Positions 1 to 12,547 of a stretch of 64,000 nt of DNA are shown piece after piece (position 1 is the first letter of the stretch; each line of letters begins with the position of its first letter). The stretch spans positions 330,541 through 394,540 of the forward strand of contig NZ_RCDC01000004.1 in assembly GCF_003651185.1 (NCBI RefSeq). The letters run 5' to 3'. Position numbers and translations under genes: made by a program. Below the pieces are notes generated by a model. It ran no database searches, was not told the origin of the DNA, and saw nothing but the letters and a program-made list of their open reading frames with translations. The stretch is from Stenotrophomonas rhizophila. GTDB lineage: Bacteria > Pseudomonadota > Gammaproteobacteria > Xanthomonadales > Xanthomonadaceae.

Positions 1-1592
1 CCATCGTTGGGGATGCCCTGCCCTGGTGCGGCCTCGCCGCGGGCCAGCAGGTTGTCGGTCGGCGAGCCGCGGTCCCAGCGGAACCCGATCTGGGCATCGG
101 TGCGCACCAGCGCCGGCGTCCCTGACAGATCGGGCGTACGGAAGTACTCACCGCGCAGGCCGCGTTCCGGGGAGTCGGCCGAGGGCCGCAGATACGCCGC
201 CTCGATCAGCGGCGTCGCGCTGGGATCGTCGCGCCCTTCGACCAGGTCCACACCACGCGCATAGCGCACCTCGATGCCCTTCGCCGCCTCGCGGATGCCC
301 TGCAGGATCGTCACCGGTGCCGCCGGGGTGCCGAAGTAATTGCCGAGCAGTGCCATCGTGTCATCGGCCGTGGGGCCGACCACTGCGATGCGCTTGAGGT
401 TGCGTGACAGCGGCAGCACGCCATCGTTCTTCAGCAGCACCAGTGATGCCTGCGCGGCCTTCAGGGCCAGCGCATCGTGCGCCGGGGCCTGGTTCACCGA
501 GGCCGGAATCCGTGCCCAGCGCACGCGCTCGGGCGGATCGAACATGCCCAGCCGCATCCGCGCGGTGAACAGGCGCGTCACCGCATCGTCGATCTCGGCT
601 TCGCTGATCAGGCCTTGGCGTACGGCGGCCGGCAGCGTGGCGTACTCCTGGCCGCACTCCAGCTCGGTGCCGTTCTTGACCGCCAGTGCCGCCGCAGCTT
701 CGCGGGTGGGGACGATGTTGTGATGCTTCCAGATATCCACGATGGCCCAGCAATCCGACACCACGTAGCCCTTGAACCCCCACTCGCGGCGCAGCACGTC
801 GCGCAGCAGGAACTGGCTGGCGCTGGCGGATTCGCCGTATACCCGGTTGTAGGCCCCCATCACCGCATCCACCTGGCCCTCCTTCACCAGCGCCTCGAAC
901 GCCGGCAGGTAGGTGTCGTACAGATCGCGCTTGCTGGGGCGGGCATCGAAGTGGTGGCGATCGGCCTCGGGACCGCTGTGCACGGCAAGGTGCTTGGCCG
1001 TGGCGTCCAGCTTGCGGTACACCGGGTCATCGCCCTGCAGGCCCTGCACGAAGGCGACGCCCATCCGCGCGGTGAGGTACGGGTCCTCACCGTAGGTTTC
1101 CTGGCCGCGTCCCCAGCGCGGGTCGCGGAAGATGTTGATGTTCGGCGACCAGTAGGTCAGCCCCTGATAGCGGGCGTGAAAACCTTCACGGACGAACTGG
1201 TGATGCTTGGCCCGCGCCTCGTCGCTGATGGTGGTGGCCACCTGCCCCATCAACGGCACGTCGAACGTGGCGGCCAACCCGATGGCCTGCGGGAACACCG
1301 TCGCCTGCCCTGCCCGCGCGACGCCGTGCAGGCCTTCGTTCCACCAGTCGTAGGCCGGAACGCCCAGGCGCTCGATGGCGGGCGCGGCGTTCTGCATCTG
1401 GGCGGCCTTTTCTTCCAGGGTCATCTGCCCCACCAGCGCGGCGGCGCGGGTTTCAAAGCTCGCCGATGTATCCAGCCACGGCTGGGTGTCGGCGGCGTGA
1501 CCGGTGCTCGCCACTGTCATGGCAGCGCACAGCGCCAGCGTGCGGAAGATGGGGCCGCGACGGCCGCTGTGGAGGGAAGACGTACGCGTCAT
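1..1592 (-). CDS. GH3 beta-xylosidase / beta-glucosidase with PA14 domain (C-terminus cut by window edge)
   Basis: Exported glycoside hydrolase family 3 enzyme, probably releasing xylose from the non-reducing end of xylo-oligosaccharides. About 530 codons are visible. The start MTRTSSLHSGRRG is followed by a hydrophobic stretch ending near VASTGHAAD, a signal peptide. The plant-xylosidase-like block AVHSGPEADRHHFD and the nucleophile motif VVSDCW (Asp280) are intact. A PA14-like insert begins near LRGEYFRTPDL, close to the edge. Its ATG overlaps the TGA of the GH43 gene (TGATG), so it is the fourth gene of the GH67 operon. The SGPEADRHHFD block favours a xylosidase over a glucosidase, but substrate is inferred from family and context. 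Confidence 0.88.
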   Translation of the reverse strand, partial: MTRTSSLHSGRRGPIFRTLALCAAMTVASTGHAADTQPWLDTSASFETRAAALVGQMTLEEKAAQMQNAAPAIERLGVPAYDWWNEGLHGVARAGQATVFPQAIGLAATFDVPLMGQVATTISDEARAKHHQFVREGFHARYQGLTYWSPNINIFRDPRWGRGQETYGEDPYLTARMGVAFVQGLQGDDPVYRKLDATAKHLAVHSGPEADRHHFDARPSKRDLYDTYLPAFEALVKEGQVDAVMGAYNRVYGESASASQFLLRDVLRREWGFKGYVVSDCWAIVDIWKHHNIVPTREAAAALAVKNGTELECGQEYATLPAAVRQGLISEAEIDDAVTRLFTARMRLGMFDPPERVRWARIPASVNQAPAHDALALKAAQASLVLLKNDGVLPLSRNLKRIAVVGPTADDTMALLGNYFGTPAAPVTILQGIREAAKGIEVRYARGVDLVEGRDDPSATPLIEAAYLRPSADSPERGLRGEYFRTPDLSGTPALVRTDAQIGFRWDRGSPTDNLLARGEAAPGQGIPND

Positions 1593-3280
1593 CAGTTGCT
1601 CCTCAAAGCGCGCTCGTCGCGCGCGAATGGTCCCAGCAGGGCGCCGACGAAGCCGCTTGCGCGATCCGTACTCAATACCGTTCCGTCCACGTCGGCGGCG
1701 AGGGTCTGCCAGCCACGCCTTTCGTCCGTATCGAACGCGAAGGCATAGCGCCCCTCGTCACCGGCGATCTGCAAGCGCAACGACGTGGCTGCGGTCACCT
1801 CACGCGTGGCCAACGTGCGGGTCACGCCGCTGCCGTCGCGCGCTTCAAGGAAGATCGCCACGCGATCGCCGCCGAGGCTGCGCACGCCCAGGAAGTACCA
1901 GTACGCCTCGTTCTGGAACGCAGCAAGGCCTGCCGCCACACCCGCCCCCGGCCGCGTCATGTCGGTGCTGGCCTCGAAGCGCAGGTGCTGCTGGCGACGC
2001 CCGAGGAAGGCGGGATTGCGCAGCGTGTCCAGGTTCTCCGTCAGCGGATGCACGGCCAGGGCGCCCGGACGCAGGCTGAGGTCTGCCCACGCCTGTTTGG
2101 GGACGCGTACCTGCACCCATCCGGTGCCAAGCGTGGGTGCATCGAAGTCGTCGCGATCGATGAAGTTGCCGGTCGACGGTGCCTGCGCGGCATCGCCCTG
2201 CATCCATGACGGTACCTTGACCGCATACGGAATGGTCTGCTCGGCCGGCAGGATCACTGGCCAGCCGTCACGCCATTGCACGGGCAGCAGATACGTCTCC
2301 CGCCCCGTGTTGTAGTGTCGCGTCTGGTAGTTGCGGCTGGCCAGAAACACGGCCCACCAGGTGCCGTCCGGACCTTCCACCAGGTCGGCGTGCCCGGCAT
2401 TGGTGATCGGCAGCGGCCGGTCGTCGGGCAGGTCGCGCTGGGTGAGAATCGGATTGCCCGCATACGGGAGGTACGGCCCCCACACCTGGCGGCTGCGCAG
2501 AACCACCTGGGAATGCTGCGGGCCGGTGCCACCCTCGGCGTCGGAGAGGTAGTACCAGCCGTCGTGCTTGTAGATGTGCGGCCCCTCGATCCAGATCGGG
2601 TTCTTCGCCGGCTCCACGCCGCCGTCGATCAGCACCCTGCGCGGCCCTATCGGCTTGAACGCGGTCAGATCGATCTGCTGCATCCAGATGGCGCGGTGGC
2701 CTTCGTAGCGCTGCGGACCGGGCGGCACATCGTTGTTGACCAGGTAGACGGCGCCGTCTTCGTCGAAGAACAGCGACGGGTCGATGCCCTCCACGCTGGC
2801 CAGCCAGTGTGGGTCGGACCAGGGGCCGGCAGGGTCGCGCGCGGTCGCGATGAAGTTGCCGCCACTGTCGACGGCCGTGGTGACCACATAGAACATGCCG
2901 TCGTGGTACTCGATCGCCGGCGCGAAGATGCCACGGGAGACGTTCAGGCCATCGAAGTCCAGCTGCGTGGGGCGATCGATCACGTTGCCGATCTGCTTCC
3001 AGTGCACCAGATCGATGCTTTCGAATACCGGAATACCCGGGAAGTAGGTGAAGCTGGAAGTGACCAGATAGAACCGGTCATTGGCGCGGACGATGCTCGG
3101 GTCCGCATGGAAGCCGGCCAGGATCGGGTTGCGGTAGTGACCGGCGGGCAGCGGAGTCTCGAAGGCCGCGTCGTGACCGGCATATTCGAACCAATCGAAG
3201 TAGACCGGCGGCGCCGGCGTGGCACCGAGCGATGGCGCAGCAGGCAGCAGCAGGAGCAGCGTGGCAATCAGCAGGCGCAT
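1592..3280 (-). CDS. GH43 beta-xylosidase / alpha-L-arabinofuranosidase
   Basis: Secreted inverting glycosidase of about 562 residues acting on xylo-oligosaccharide or arabinose side chains. MRLLIATLLLLLPAAPSLGA is a clean signal peptide, and its ATG overlaps the stop of the upstream esterase (TGATG), which fixes the start. The five-bladed propeller spans roughly residues 50-350. Its catalytic residues are visible: Asp60 in HADPSI (general base), Asp167 in GIDPSLFFDEDG (pKa modulator) and Glu232 in WIEGPH (general acid). The C-terminal 190 residues look like the beta-sandwich domain common in XynB-type GH43 enzymes. Xylosidase versus arabinofuranosidase cannot be told from sequence alone. Confidence 0.9.
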   Translation of the reverse strand: MRLLIATLLLLLPAAPSLGATPAPPVYFDWFEYAGHDAAFETPLPAGHYRNPILAGFHADPSIVRANDRFYLVTSSFTYFPGIPVFESIDLVHWKQIGNVIDRPTQLDFDGLNVSRGIFAPAIEYHDGMFYVVTTAVDSGGNFIATARDPAGPWSDPHWLASVEGIDPSLFFDEDGAVYLVNNDVPPGPQRYEGHRAIWMQQIDLTAFKPIGPRRVLIDGGVEPAKNPIWIEGPHIYKHDGWYYLSDAEGGTGPQHSQVVLRSRQVWGPYLPYAGNPILTQRDLPDDRPLPITNAGHADLVEGPDGTWWAVFLASRNYQTRHYNTGRETYLLPVQWRDGWPVILPAEQTIPYAVKVPSWMQGDAAQAPSTGNFIDRDDFDAPTLGTGWVQVRVPKQAWADLSLRPGALAVHPLTENLDTLRNPAFLGRRQQHLRFEASTDMTRPGAGVAAGLAAFQNEAYWYFLGVRSLGGDRVAIFLEARDGSGVTRTLATREVTAATSLRLQIAGDEGRYAFAFDTDERRGWQTLAADVDGTVLSTDRASGFVGALLGPFARDERALRSN

Positions 3281-5292
3281 CAGGGGACCTCCGCGGCGGT
3301 GAGGGAAATCTCGAAGGGGCCGGCCGGCGCACCGCTGCTGTCGCGCAGCGTGCAGACGGGACCGTCCGCCCAGCAATAGCGCACACGCAACGCGCCGCTC
3401 CGGTAGTGCCGGCCGCTGGCCGGCTCCACGCAATCCATGCAATCCAAAACAACCTCACGCCCCTCCAGCACCGCGTCGGCATAGCGGCAGTGGCGTGCGT
3501 CGGCGTCACAGAGCTCGAATCCTATGGGGCCGTTCGCACCGGTCGTGGCCAGGGTGCCGGTGACGTTGTCGAACGCGAGCGTTGTTTCGCCCTGCGCGCG
3601 CGACGCCGTGCGAACCGTCGGGCCGGAAGGTGCCAGCGCCCGTTCGCCGTAGACCACGTGACGCGCCACCCGGGCGAGGCGCCGGCCCAGCTCCTGTTTG
3701 TTGGGCGGGTGGATGTCGTACGCGTCGCCGATGTCGATCGCCACCGCGAGCCCGGTATGCGGGTCTTCCGCCGCGACGCGGCGCTGCGCCTCGCGCACCT
3801 GTGCCCAGCCACTCTCGCCCGGGGCTTGAGGCGGCTGCCCATAGCCGGCCAACTGCACCACCAGCAGCGGCATCCGCGCACCGAACCGGCTGCGCCAGTC
3901 ATCGCGCAGGCTGCGCAGCCGGTTGGCATAAGCGGCGCCGTCACCCGTGTTGGACTCGCCTTGGTACCAGAGCATTCCACGCAGGCCATAGCCGCCGAGC
4001 GGCGCGATCATGCCGTTGTACAGCGTCGACAGACCCGTGGCGGCATGCCAGGGCGCCAGCGGCGGTGCCTGTGCACCGGCCGCCACCCGGTAGTGCCACG
4101 GCGCGTCCAGGACGATGCGCGTGCCGTCGTCCAGCTCCACCGCATGGGCGTCGGCCGGTCCCGACAGCCCACCCTCGCCGTAGGTATCCAGCACGTTGAT
4201 CACCACCGTGTTCTCGCCGGCGTTCAAGAGACCGGCGGGAAGGGTATAACGCCGCGCCTCCGCTGCACCGTACTGGCTGCCCACCGCCACGCCGTTGACC
4301 CAGGTCATGTCCGTCTCATCGACGGCGCCCAGCGCAAGCCGTGCGCCCTGCGCCGCCTGCGCGGCGGTCAGCGTGACCTGGGTGCGGTACCAGACCATGC
4401 CGTTGTAGTCGGCAAGCGCCGGCACGCCCCAGCGCTCCCATGCGCCCAGCCCGGCGGGGGCCGTGTGCCATGCCGTGTTGTCTTCGCCCGGCTGCCAGGG
4501 AGTGTCGCCTTGCAAGGCTCCGTCGCGCATCGACCACCACTGCTGCCATACCTCGCCCCAGCCCGCGGTTGCCGCCGCAGGGTTGCTTGCGTAGACCGTG
4601 AGCAGGTCAAGCGCGGGGTCCATGCCGCCCTGCATACGCAGCGCGTCGGCGCTGGTCCACGCCTCGATCCGCGAGCCGCCCCACGCCGCCTGGATCAGCC
4701 CCATCGGGACGTCGACGGTCTTCTGCAGTTCACGCGCGAAGTAGAAGCAGGCGGCGGAAAAGTCGCGCACCGCGGCTGGCGACGCCGGCTTCCACGCGGT
4801 CGGCGCCGGGAACGTGCTCTGCGGCGTAACGGCTGCCGCCTTGGGCACGGTGAACAGGCGGATCGTCGGGTGCGTGGCGGAGGCGATCTCACTGTCTGCG
4901 TCGAGCGCGCGCCGCACCGGCAGTTCCATGTTCGACTGCCCGGAACACAACCAGACATCGCCCATCTGTACGTCATGCACGTTCTGGGTGGCCGTCCCTG
5001 CGCGGACGGTCATGTCGTGAGGGCCGCCGGCGGGAATGGGTTTCAGCGTTGCATGCCACTGGCCGCCGGCGTCCGCGCGCGTGGTGACGGTTTGTCGCGC
5101 GAAGACCACGGAGACCGGGGTGCCGGGCGCAGCATGGCCCCAGACCGGAATCGGCTGGTCGCGCTGCAGCACGGCGTGATCCTGGAACAGCGGATGCAGC
5201 AGCGGTGTTGCCGGTTCCTGTGCCACGGCCGTCATGGCAGCGCATGCCACGGCGGTCGCCAGCATCCAGACGATCACCCGTGTCCGACTCAT
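3280..5292 (-). CDS. Sialate O-acetylesterase (SASA) family carbohydrate esterase
   Basis: SGNH-type esterase of about 670 residues with a signal peptide (MSRTRVIVWMLATAVACAA, then AQEP). The nucleophile is Ser120 in CSGQSNME, the oxyanion block is LWYQGESN, and His528 in DIHPPNK completes the Asp/His part. A jelly-roll insertion lies between the two halves, as in larger members of the family. Set between GH67 and GH43 genes, it most likely removes acetyl groups from xylan oligosaccharides rather than from sialic acid; that substrate is inference. Both ends overlap neighbours: its ATG overlaps the GH67 stop (ATGA) and its stop overlaps the GH43 start. Confidence 0.88.
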   Translation of the reverse strand: MSRTRVIVWMLATAVACAAMTAVAQEPATPLLHPLFQDHAVLQRDQPIPVWGHAAPGTPVSVVFARQTVTTRADAGGQWHATLKPIPAGGPHDMTVRAGTATQNVHDVQMGDVWLCSGQSNMELPVRRALDADSEIASATHPTIRLFTVPKAAAVTPQSTFPAPTAWKPASPAAVRDFSAACFYFARELQKTVDVPMGLIQAAWGGSRIEAWTSADALRMQGGMDPALDLLTVYASNPAAATAGWGEVWQQWWSMRDGALQGDTPWQPGEDNTAWHTAPAGLGAWERWGVPALADYNGMVWYRTQVTLTAAQAAQGARLALGAVDETDMTWVNGVAVGSQYGAAEARRYTLPAGLLNAGENTVVINVLDTYGEGGLSGPADAHAVELDDGTRIVLDAPWHYRVAAGAQAPPLAPWHAATGLSTLYNGMIAPLGGYGLRGMLWYQGESNTGDGAAYANRLRSLRDDWRSRFGARMPLLVVQLAGYGQPPQAPGESGWAQVREAQRRVAAEDPHTGLAVAIDIGDAYDIHPPNKQELGRRLARVARHVVYGERALAPSGPTVRTASRAQGETTLAFDNVTGTLATTGANGPIGFELCDADARHCRYADAVLEGREVVLDCMDCVEPASGRHYRSGALRVRYCWADGPVCTLRDSSGAPAGPFEISLTAAEVP

Positions 5293-7403
5293 CGCCCATC
5301 TCCCGGCGCGGAAGGAAACTGCAGGCGCTGGTACCACGCCAGCGCGTGTGGCGGCGCGGTTTCGCCCGCAGGCAAGGGCCTGCCGCTGACCGACTGGAAG
5401 TACGCGACACTGGCATCGCGCCACCACTGCGCTTCGCGCCGCTGGATGCCGAGGAAGGCGGCGACCTGCGCATGCCGCTGCGCATCCACCCTGCCCTGCA
5501 GGCCTGCCCAGGTGGCCTTCATGCCCTCTACCTGGCGTACACCCAGGGAGTAACGCCCCACCAGTTCGTCCCACAGCGGTCGTCCTGAGGCCATGCGGTG
5601 ATCCCACGGGACATGGTGGAACCACAACAGCAGCGGCTCCGGCACCCGTGCCAGGTCGCCGTACACGGCGGCCACCTCGGGGGAGTACTGGGCCACCGCG
5701 TTGCTGCCGCGCGCGGTGCGATCGAAGCCGATGCCATCGCGGTCGGCGCGGTGGTAGTACACGGCGGTCCAGTCCGCGCGCGGACCGCCGTCCACCCAGG
5801 GCCCCGGCCCGTAATGGTGCCCGCGCGCCATCAGGTGGTGCAGGCCCAGCGGCGTCATGTAGTTCACCGCCGCCTCGCGCGAATCCATCATCATCTCGAC
5901 GATGGGTTGCACCACCTCGGGATCCGGCGTGAACGTCATCGCCGCCCAGTCCGCCGCGATCTTGCGGCTGGAGCGCTGGGGATTCCAGGCGAGACGACCG
6001 AAGGCATACCAGTTGGCCTGATCGAAGTGCGAGCCGCTCCAGGTGCGGTCATTGCCGATGTTGGCGACGCCGGCAATGCCGGTCAGGAGCTGCGCGACCG
6101 TGGCGCCCGCGCTGCCTGCATGGGTATCGGACTGCAGCACCTCCTCGTACAGCGGCCCCAGGTACACCAGATGTGTGGCGAAGCCGAGATACTCCTTGGT
6201 GATCTGGACCTCCATCATCAGCGGCGTGCGTGGCATGGCCCCGAACAGCGGATGGAACGGCTCGCGTGGCTGGAAATCGATGGGCCCATTCTTCACCTGC
6301 ACGATCACGTTCGGGAGGAACGCACCGTCCAGGCCGGCGAACTCGGTGTACGCCTGGGTGGCGCGGTCCGTCGGCACCTCGTGCGCGTAGACGAAGGCCC
6401 GCCACATCACCACGCCCCCGTGCGGTGCCAGCGCGGCGGCCAGCAGGTTCGCGCCGTCCGCATGCGAGCGACCATAGTCCTGTGGGCCGGGCTGCCCCTC
6501 CGAATTGGCCTTCACCAGAAAGCCGCCGAAATCCGGAATGCGTGCGTAGATCTCGTCGGCCTTGTCGCGCCACCAACGCTGCACGGCCGGGTCGAGCGGA
6601 TCGGCGGTTTTCAGCCCGCCCAGCTCGATGGGGGCGCTGAAGCCCGCGCTCAGGTACACGCGGATGCCGTACGGCCGGAACATGTCCGCCAGCGCGGCCG
6701 CTTTGATGAGATATGCCGGCGCAAGGCTCTGCGCGCTCGCGTTTACATTGTTCAGTACGGTGCCGTTGATGCCGAGCGAGGCGTTGGCACGCGCATAGTC
6801 CGTATAGCGTGGGTCCCGCCACTCCGGCAGGGTCTGCCAGTCCCACAGCGAGCGGCCCGCATAGCCGCGCTCCACGTAGCCGTCCAGGTTGTCCCAGTGG
6901 TCGAGCACGCGCAGCCCGAGCCGTGGCGATTCGCGAACCTCGAGGTCATCGAGTGACGCACCGGTCTGCAGCAGTCGCAGCAGATGGAACACGCCATACA
7001 GCACCCCGATATCCTGGCGTGCGGCCACCAGCAGCACCTCGCGCCCGCCGATGTGCGCACGCCTGAGCAGGTAGCCGTCGTCGCCGAGTGATTCCATCTC
7101 CTTGCGGAGCGGCGCGATCACGGCCGACGAATCGGGGGTGCCCAGCACCACGCTGGCCTCCGCGCTGGGCGAGATCTGCATCCGCGGCGCGCGACCCAGC
7201 AGGCCGGTGAGGCCACGCACAAGCTCCTCGCGCGCGGCACGCTGCGTCGGGGTCTGATCGGGGGCCACGACCCCGCCCAGCCGTGTCCGGTAGTCGGTCG
7301 CGAGGGCAGGTTCCAGCGGTGCGTAGCGCAGCCAGAGGGCGTAGCCGTCCTCTGCGCGCACGCTGCCCGCGCAGGCGAAAAGTGCCAGGGCGACACCCAA
7401 CAT
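5289..7403 (-). CDS. aguA: GH67 alpha-glucuronidase
   Basis: Removes (4-O-methyl)glucuronic acid from the non-reducing end of aldouronic acids produced from glucuronoxylan. About 704 residues, the usual size for GH67. The signature NGPIDFQPREP holds a catalytic Asp (residue 376); Glu404 lies in TKEYLG, 28 residues later as in characterised members, and the acid Glu302 is in NSEGQPG. The chosen ATG gives MLGVALALFACAGSVRAED, a short signal-like sequence without N-terminal Arg/Lys, so an upstream non-ATG start is possible. It is first in the four-gene operon GH67-esterase-GH43-GH3 and divergent from a LacI regulator. Confidence 0.93.
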   Translation of the reverse strand: MLGVALALFACAGSVRAEDGYALWLRYAPLEPALATDYRTRLGGVVAPDQTPTQRAAREELVRGLTGLLGRAPRMQISPSAEASVVLGTPDSSAVIAPLRKEMESLGDDGYLLRRAHIGGREVLLVAARQDIGVLYGVFHLLRLLQTGASLDDLEVRESPRLGLRVLDHWDNLDGYVERGYAGRSLWDWQTLPEWRDPRYTDYARANASLGINGTVLNNVNASAQSLAPAYLIKAAALADMFRPYGIRVYLSAGFSAPIELGGLKTADPLDPAVQRWWRDKADEIYARIPDFGGFLVKANSEGQPGPQDYGRSHADGANLLAAALAPHGGVVMWRAFVYAHEVPTDRATQAYTEFAGLDGAFLPNVIVQVKNGPIDFQPREPFHPLFGAMPRTPLMMEVQITKEYLGFATHLVYLGPLYEEVLQSDTHAGSAGATVAQLLTGIAGVANIGNDRTWSGSHFDQANWYAFGRLAWNPQRSSRKIAADWAAMTFTPDPEVVQPIVEMMMDSREAAVNYMTPLGLHHLMARGHHYGPGPWVDGGPRADWTAVYYHRADRDGIGFDRTARGSNAVAQYSPEVAAVYGDLARVPEPLLLWFHHVPWDHRMASGRPLWDELVGRYSLGVRQVEGMKATWAGLQGRVDAQRHAQVAAFLGIQRREAQWWRDASVAYFQSVSGRPLPAGETAPPHALAWYQRLQFPSAPGDGR

Positions 7404-7514
7404 CCAGTGACACCGCTCGACATTCCAGCGGAGCAGCAGCGTTGCCAGCAAACCTTGTAAGCTGCGGACGTGCCCGCCTTGCGGCAGCGTCACAAAGAAG
7501 AAAGGCAACGCGTA
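7404..7514. promoter_or_regulatory. Divergent promoter region between aguA and the first LacI gene
   Basis: About 110 bp separate the alpha-glucuronidase start from the preferred LacI start, so both promoters must lie here or inside the gene ends. I found no TGGTAGCGCTACCA-type palindrome in it, unlike the xylB and receptor promoters. A purine-rich stretch (aaagaagaaagg, about 7493-7504) sits 10 bases before a TTG and looks like the LacI ribosome-binding site. Confidence 0.45.
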
Positions 7515-8573
7515 TTGGACAAGCCGAAGAAATCGGTCCGCCGCAAAACCAGCGGCGTGACGATCGACGAGGTGGCGGCGCTGGCCGGGGTATCGCCGAT
7601 GACCGTGTCGCGCGCGATCAACCAGGGCAAGGTGCGCGATGTCACCCGCGAGCGCGTGATGCGCGCGGTGCGCGAGCTGGGTTATACGCCCAACCTGGCG
7701 GCGAGTTCGCTGGCCGCCGCGCAGCACACGCGCATTGCGCTGATCTACACCAATCCCAGCGGTGCCTACCTGCGGGAGCTGTTGGTCGGCCTGCTGCGGG
7801 TTGCCTCCAACGCCGCCATCCAGCTGGTCATCCACTACTGGGACAACTTCGATCCCGACGCCGAGCGCAAGGCCGCACGTGCCTTGGGCGGACGCGTGGA
7901 TGGCGTCATCCTGCCGCCGCCATTGTGCGAATCGCAGGCTGCCGTGACCGAGCTGGTCAAGGCAGGCATCCCGGTGGTCGCGATCGCATCGGGTCACCTC
8001 AGCAACGATATTTCCTGCGTGCGCATCGACGATTTCCACGCGGGCAAGCAGATGGCCGAGCACCTCATCCAGCACGGTCACAGCCGTATCGGTTTCATCT
8101 GTGGCCGCACCGATCTCAGCGCGAGCGCGCGGCGCTACGATGGGTTTGTCAGCGCCCTGCATGACGCAGGCCTGCAGGTGGAACCCGGCCTCATCCAGCA
8201 GGGGGACTACACCTACCGTTCGGGGCTTGCCGCGACCGAGAAGCTGCTGTCCCACCGCCGGCCGCCGACCGCGATCTTCGCCAGCAACGACGACATGGGC
8301 GCGGCGGTGATCTCCGTCGCACACCGGCGCGGCCTGGAGGTGCCGCGCGACCTGTCGGTGGTGGGCTTCGATGACACCTCGGCCGCAACCACCGTCTGGC
8401 CGGAACTCACCACCATTCATCAGCCGATCGCCTCGATGGCCGATGCAGCCATCGATATCCTGCTGCGCACCATCCGCCGCAGGACGGATGATAGCCGCGT
8501 GTTGACCGACCACGTCGTGCCACACCGGCTGGTGATGCGCGATTCGGTCGCGAGCCCACCCAAGCGCCGATGA
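7515..8573 (+). CDS. LacI-family transcriptional regulator, xylan locus (first paralogue)
   Basis: Sugar-responsive repressor with an N-terminal helix-turn-helix (TIDEVAALAGVSPMTVSRAIN) and a periplasmic-binding-protein-like effector domain ending in VVGFDDTSAATTVWPELTT. I prefer the TTG at 7515 because a GAAAGG Shine-Dalgarno element precedes it; a GTG at 7470 would add 15 residues without a clear ribosome-binding site. It is very similar along its whole length to the second LacI gene at 20929, including the CESQ, DDMxxAVxSVAHRRGLEVP and VVGFDDTSAAT blocks, so the two are probably local duplicates. It lies divergent from the GH67 operon and convergent with the GH3 lipoprotein gene, ending 14 bp from it. 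Confidence 0.92.
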   Translation: MDKPKKSVRRKTSGVTIDEVAALAGVSPMTVSRAINQGKVRDVTRERVMRAVRELGYTPNLAASSLAAAQHTRIALIYTNPSGAYLRELLVGLLRVASNAAIQLVIHYWDNFDPDAERKAARALGGRVDGVILPPPLCESQAAVTELVKAGIPVVAIASGHLSNDISCVRIDDFHAGKQMAEHLIQHGHSRIGFICGRTDLSASARRYDGFVSALHDAGLQVEPGLIQQGDYTYRSGLAATEKLLSHRRPPTAIFASNDDMGAAVISVAHRRGLEVPRDLSVVGFDDTSAATTVWPELTTIHQPIASMADAAIDILLRTIRRRTDDSRVLTDHVVPHRLVMRDSVASPPKRR

Positions 8574-8587
8574 CGCAGGGCGCATTG

Positions 8588-11146
<2,559 letters not shown>

Positions 11147-11168
11147 GGTGCTCTCCTTGCCGCCGCGC

Positions 11169-12503
11169 TCAGCGCAGCAGGTACTGGTTGATCAGGTTTT
11201 CGTAGCGTTCCTGCTTGCCGCTGATCTGCCGGGGCTCGCCACCCTTGGCACCCAGCGCGGCCAGATCGATGAGGCTGAGCCCGCCGCGCTCAAACTCCTT
11301 GCCGGCACCGCTGTCGAAGCTGGCATAACGTTCCTTGCGCCACTGCTCCCACGGCGATTCATGCAGCAGGGCGTGGGCGACTTCCAGCCCGCGGGCGAAC
11401 GCATCCATGCCGCCGATATGGGCAATGAACAGATCGTCCAGGTCGGTCGATTCACGGCGGACCTTGGCGTCAAAGTTCAATCCGCCCTCCAGCCCACCCT
11501 GCCGCAGCACCACCAGCATGGCGCCCACGGTGTCGTACAGGTCGCTCGGGAACTGGTCGGTATCCCAGCCGTTCTCGGCATTGCCGCGGTTGGCGTCGAT
11601 GCTGCCCAGCAGGCCGCTGTCCGAGGCGACCTGCAGATCGTGTTCGAAGGTGTGGCCGGAGAGCGTGGCGTGGTTCGCCTCGATGTTGAGCTTGAAGTCC
11701 TTGTCCAGGCCATGCGTCTTGAGGAAGCCCGCCACGGTCGCACTGTCGAAATCGTACTGGTGCTTCATCGGCTCCATCGGCTTGGGCTCGATCAGGAAGT
11801 TCCCCTTCAGGCCGATGCTGCGGCCGTAGTCCCGCGCCATGGTGAGGAACCGTGCGAGGTGGTCGACCTCGCGCTTCATCTGCGTGTTCACGAGCGAGGC
11901 GTAGCCTTCGCGGCCACCCCAGAACACGTAATGCTCGCCACCCAGTTCAACCGTTGCCTCCAGGGCCGCCTTCACCTGCACCGCCGCCCGCGCCACCACC
12001 GCGAAATCGGGATTGGTCGAGGCACCGTTCATGTAGCGCGGGTGCGAGAACAGATTGGCGGTGCCCCACAGCAGTTTCATTCCAGTGGCGTCCTGGCGCG
12101 CTTTGGCCAGGCCCACCATGTGCTTGAGGTTCTTTTCGTACACGCCGACATCGTCGGCATCCGGCGCCAGGTCGATATCGTGGAAGCACCAGTACGGCAC
12201 GCCCAGCTTGGTGAAGAACTCGAAGGCCGCATCCACCTTGGCCTCGGCGGTCGCCATCGGCGAGCTGGCTTCCCAAGGGAAATGGCGGGTGCCTGGACCA
12301 AACGGATCATGCCCGGCGTTGCAGAAGGTGTGCCAGTAGCAGACCGCAAAGCGCAGGTGCTCCTGCATGGTCTTGCCGCCGATGATCTTGTGGGCGTCAT
12401 AGACCTTGAAGGCGAGCGGGTTGTCCGAGTCCCGGCCTTCGAAGGGGATGCGGCCGATGCCGGGGAAGTATTCCTTGGCGCCGATGAAGGGCTGCGTGCT
12501 CAT
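11169..12503 (-). CDS. xylA: Xylose isomerase
   Basis: Converts D-xylose to D-xylulose in the cytoplasm; 444 residues, a normal class II length. Visible active-site blocks are CFHDIDLAP (catalytic His), the metal-binding [31 protein letters not shown] and GSIDANRGN. No signal peptide. It lies 44 bp downstream of xylulokinase and 22 bp upstream of the GH3 lipoprotein, forming the operon xylB-xylA-GH3. The order xylB before xylA is the reverse of the enterobacterial one. Confidence 0.97.
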   Translation of the reverse strand: MSTQPFIGAKEYFPGIGRIPFEGRDSDNPLAFKVYDAHKIIGGKTMQEHLRFAVCYWHTFCNAGHDPFGPGTRHFPWEASSPMATAEAKVDAAFEFFTKLGVPYWCFHDIDLAPDADDVGVYEKNLKHMVGLAKARQDATGMKLLWGTANLFSHPRYMNGASTNPDFAVVARAAVQVKAALEATVELGGEHYVFWGGREGYASLVNTQMKREVDHLARFLTMARDYGRSIGLKGNFLIEPKPMEPMKHQYDFDSATVAGFLKTHGLDKDFKLNIEANHATLSGHTFEHDLQVASDSGLLGSIDANRGNAENGWDTDQFPSDLYDTVGAMLVVLRQGGLEGGLNFDAKVRRESTDLDDLFIAHIGGMDAFARGLEVAHALLHESPWEQWRKERYASFDSGAGKEFERGGLSLIDLAALGAKGGEPRQISGKQERYENLINQYLLR

Positions 12504-12547
12504 GGTGGCTCGTCCTGTCGTTGTGCGAGGGGTCGCGGAAAGGGGGA

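Noticed and set aside
7404..7514. Search for a TGGTAGCGCTACCA box before the GH67 operon
   Set aside because: No match with intact GCGC centre and both arms was found; I do not claim an operator there.
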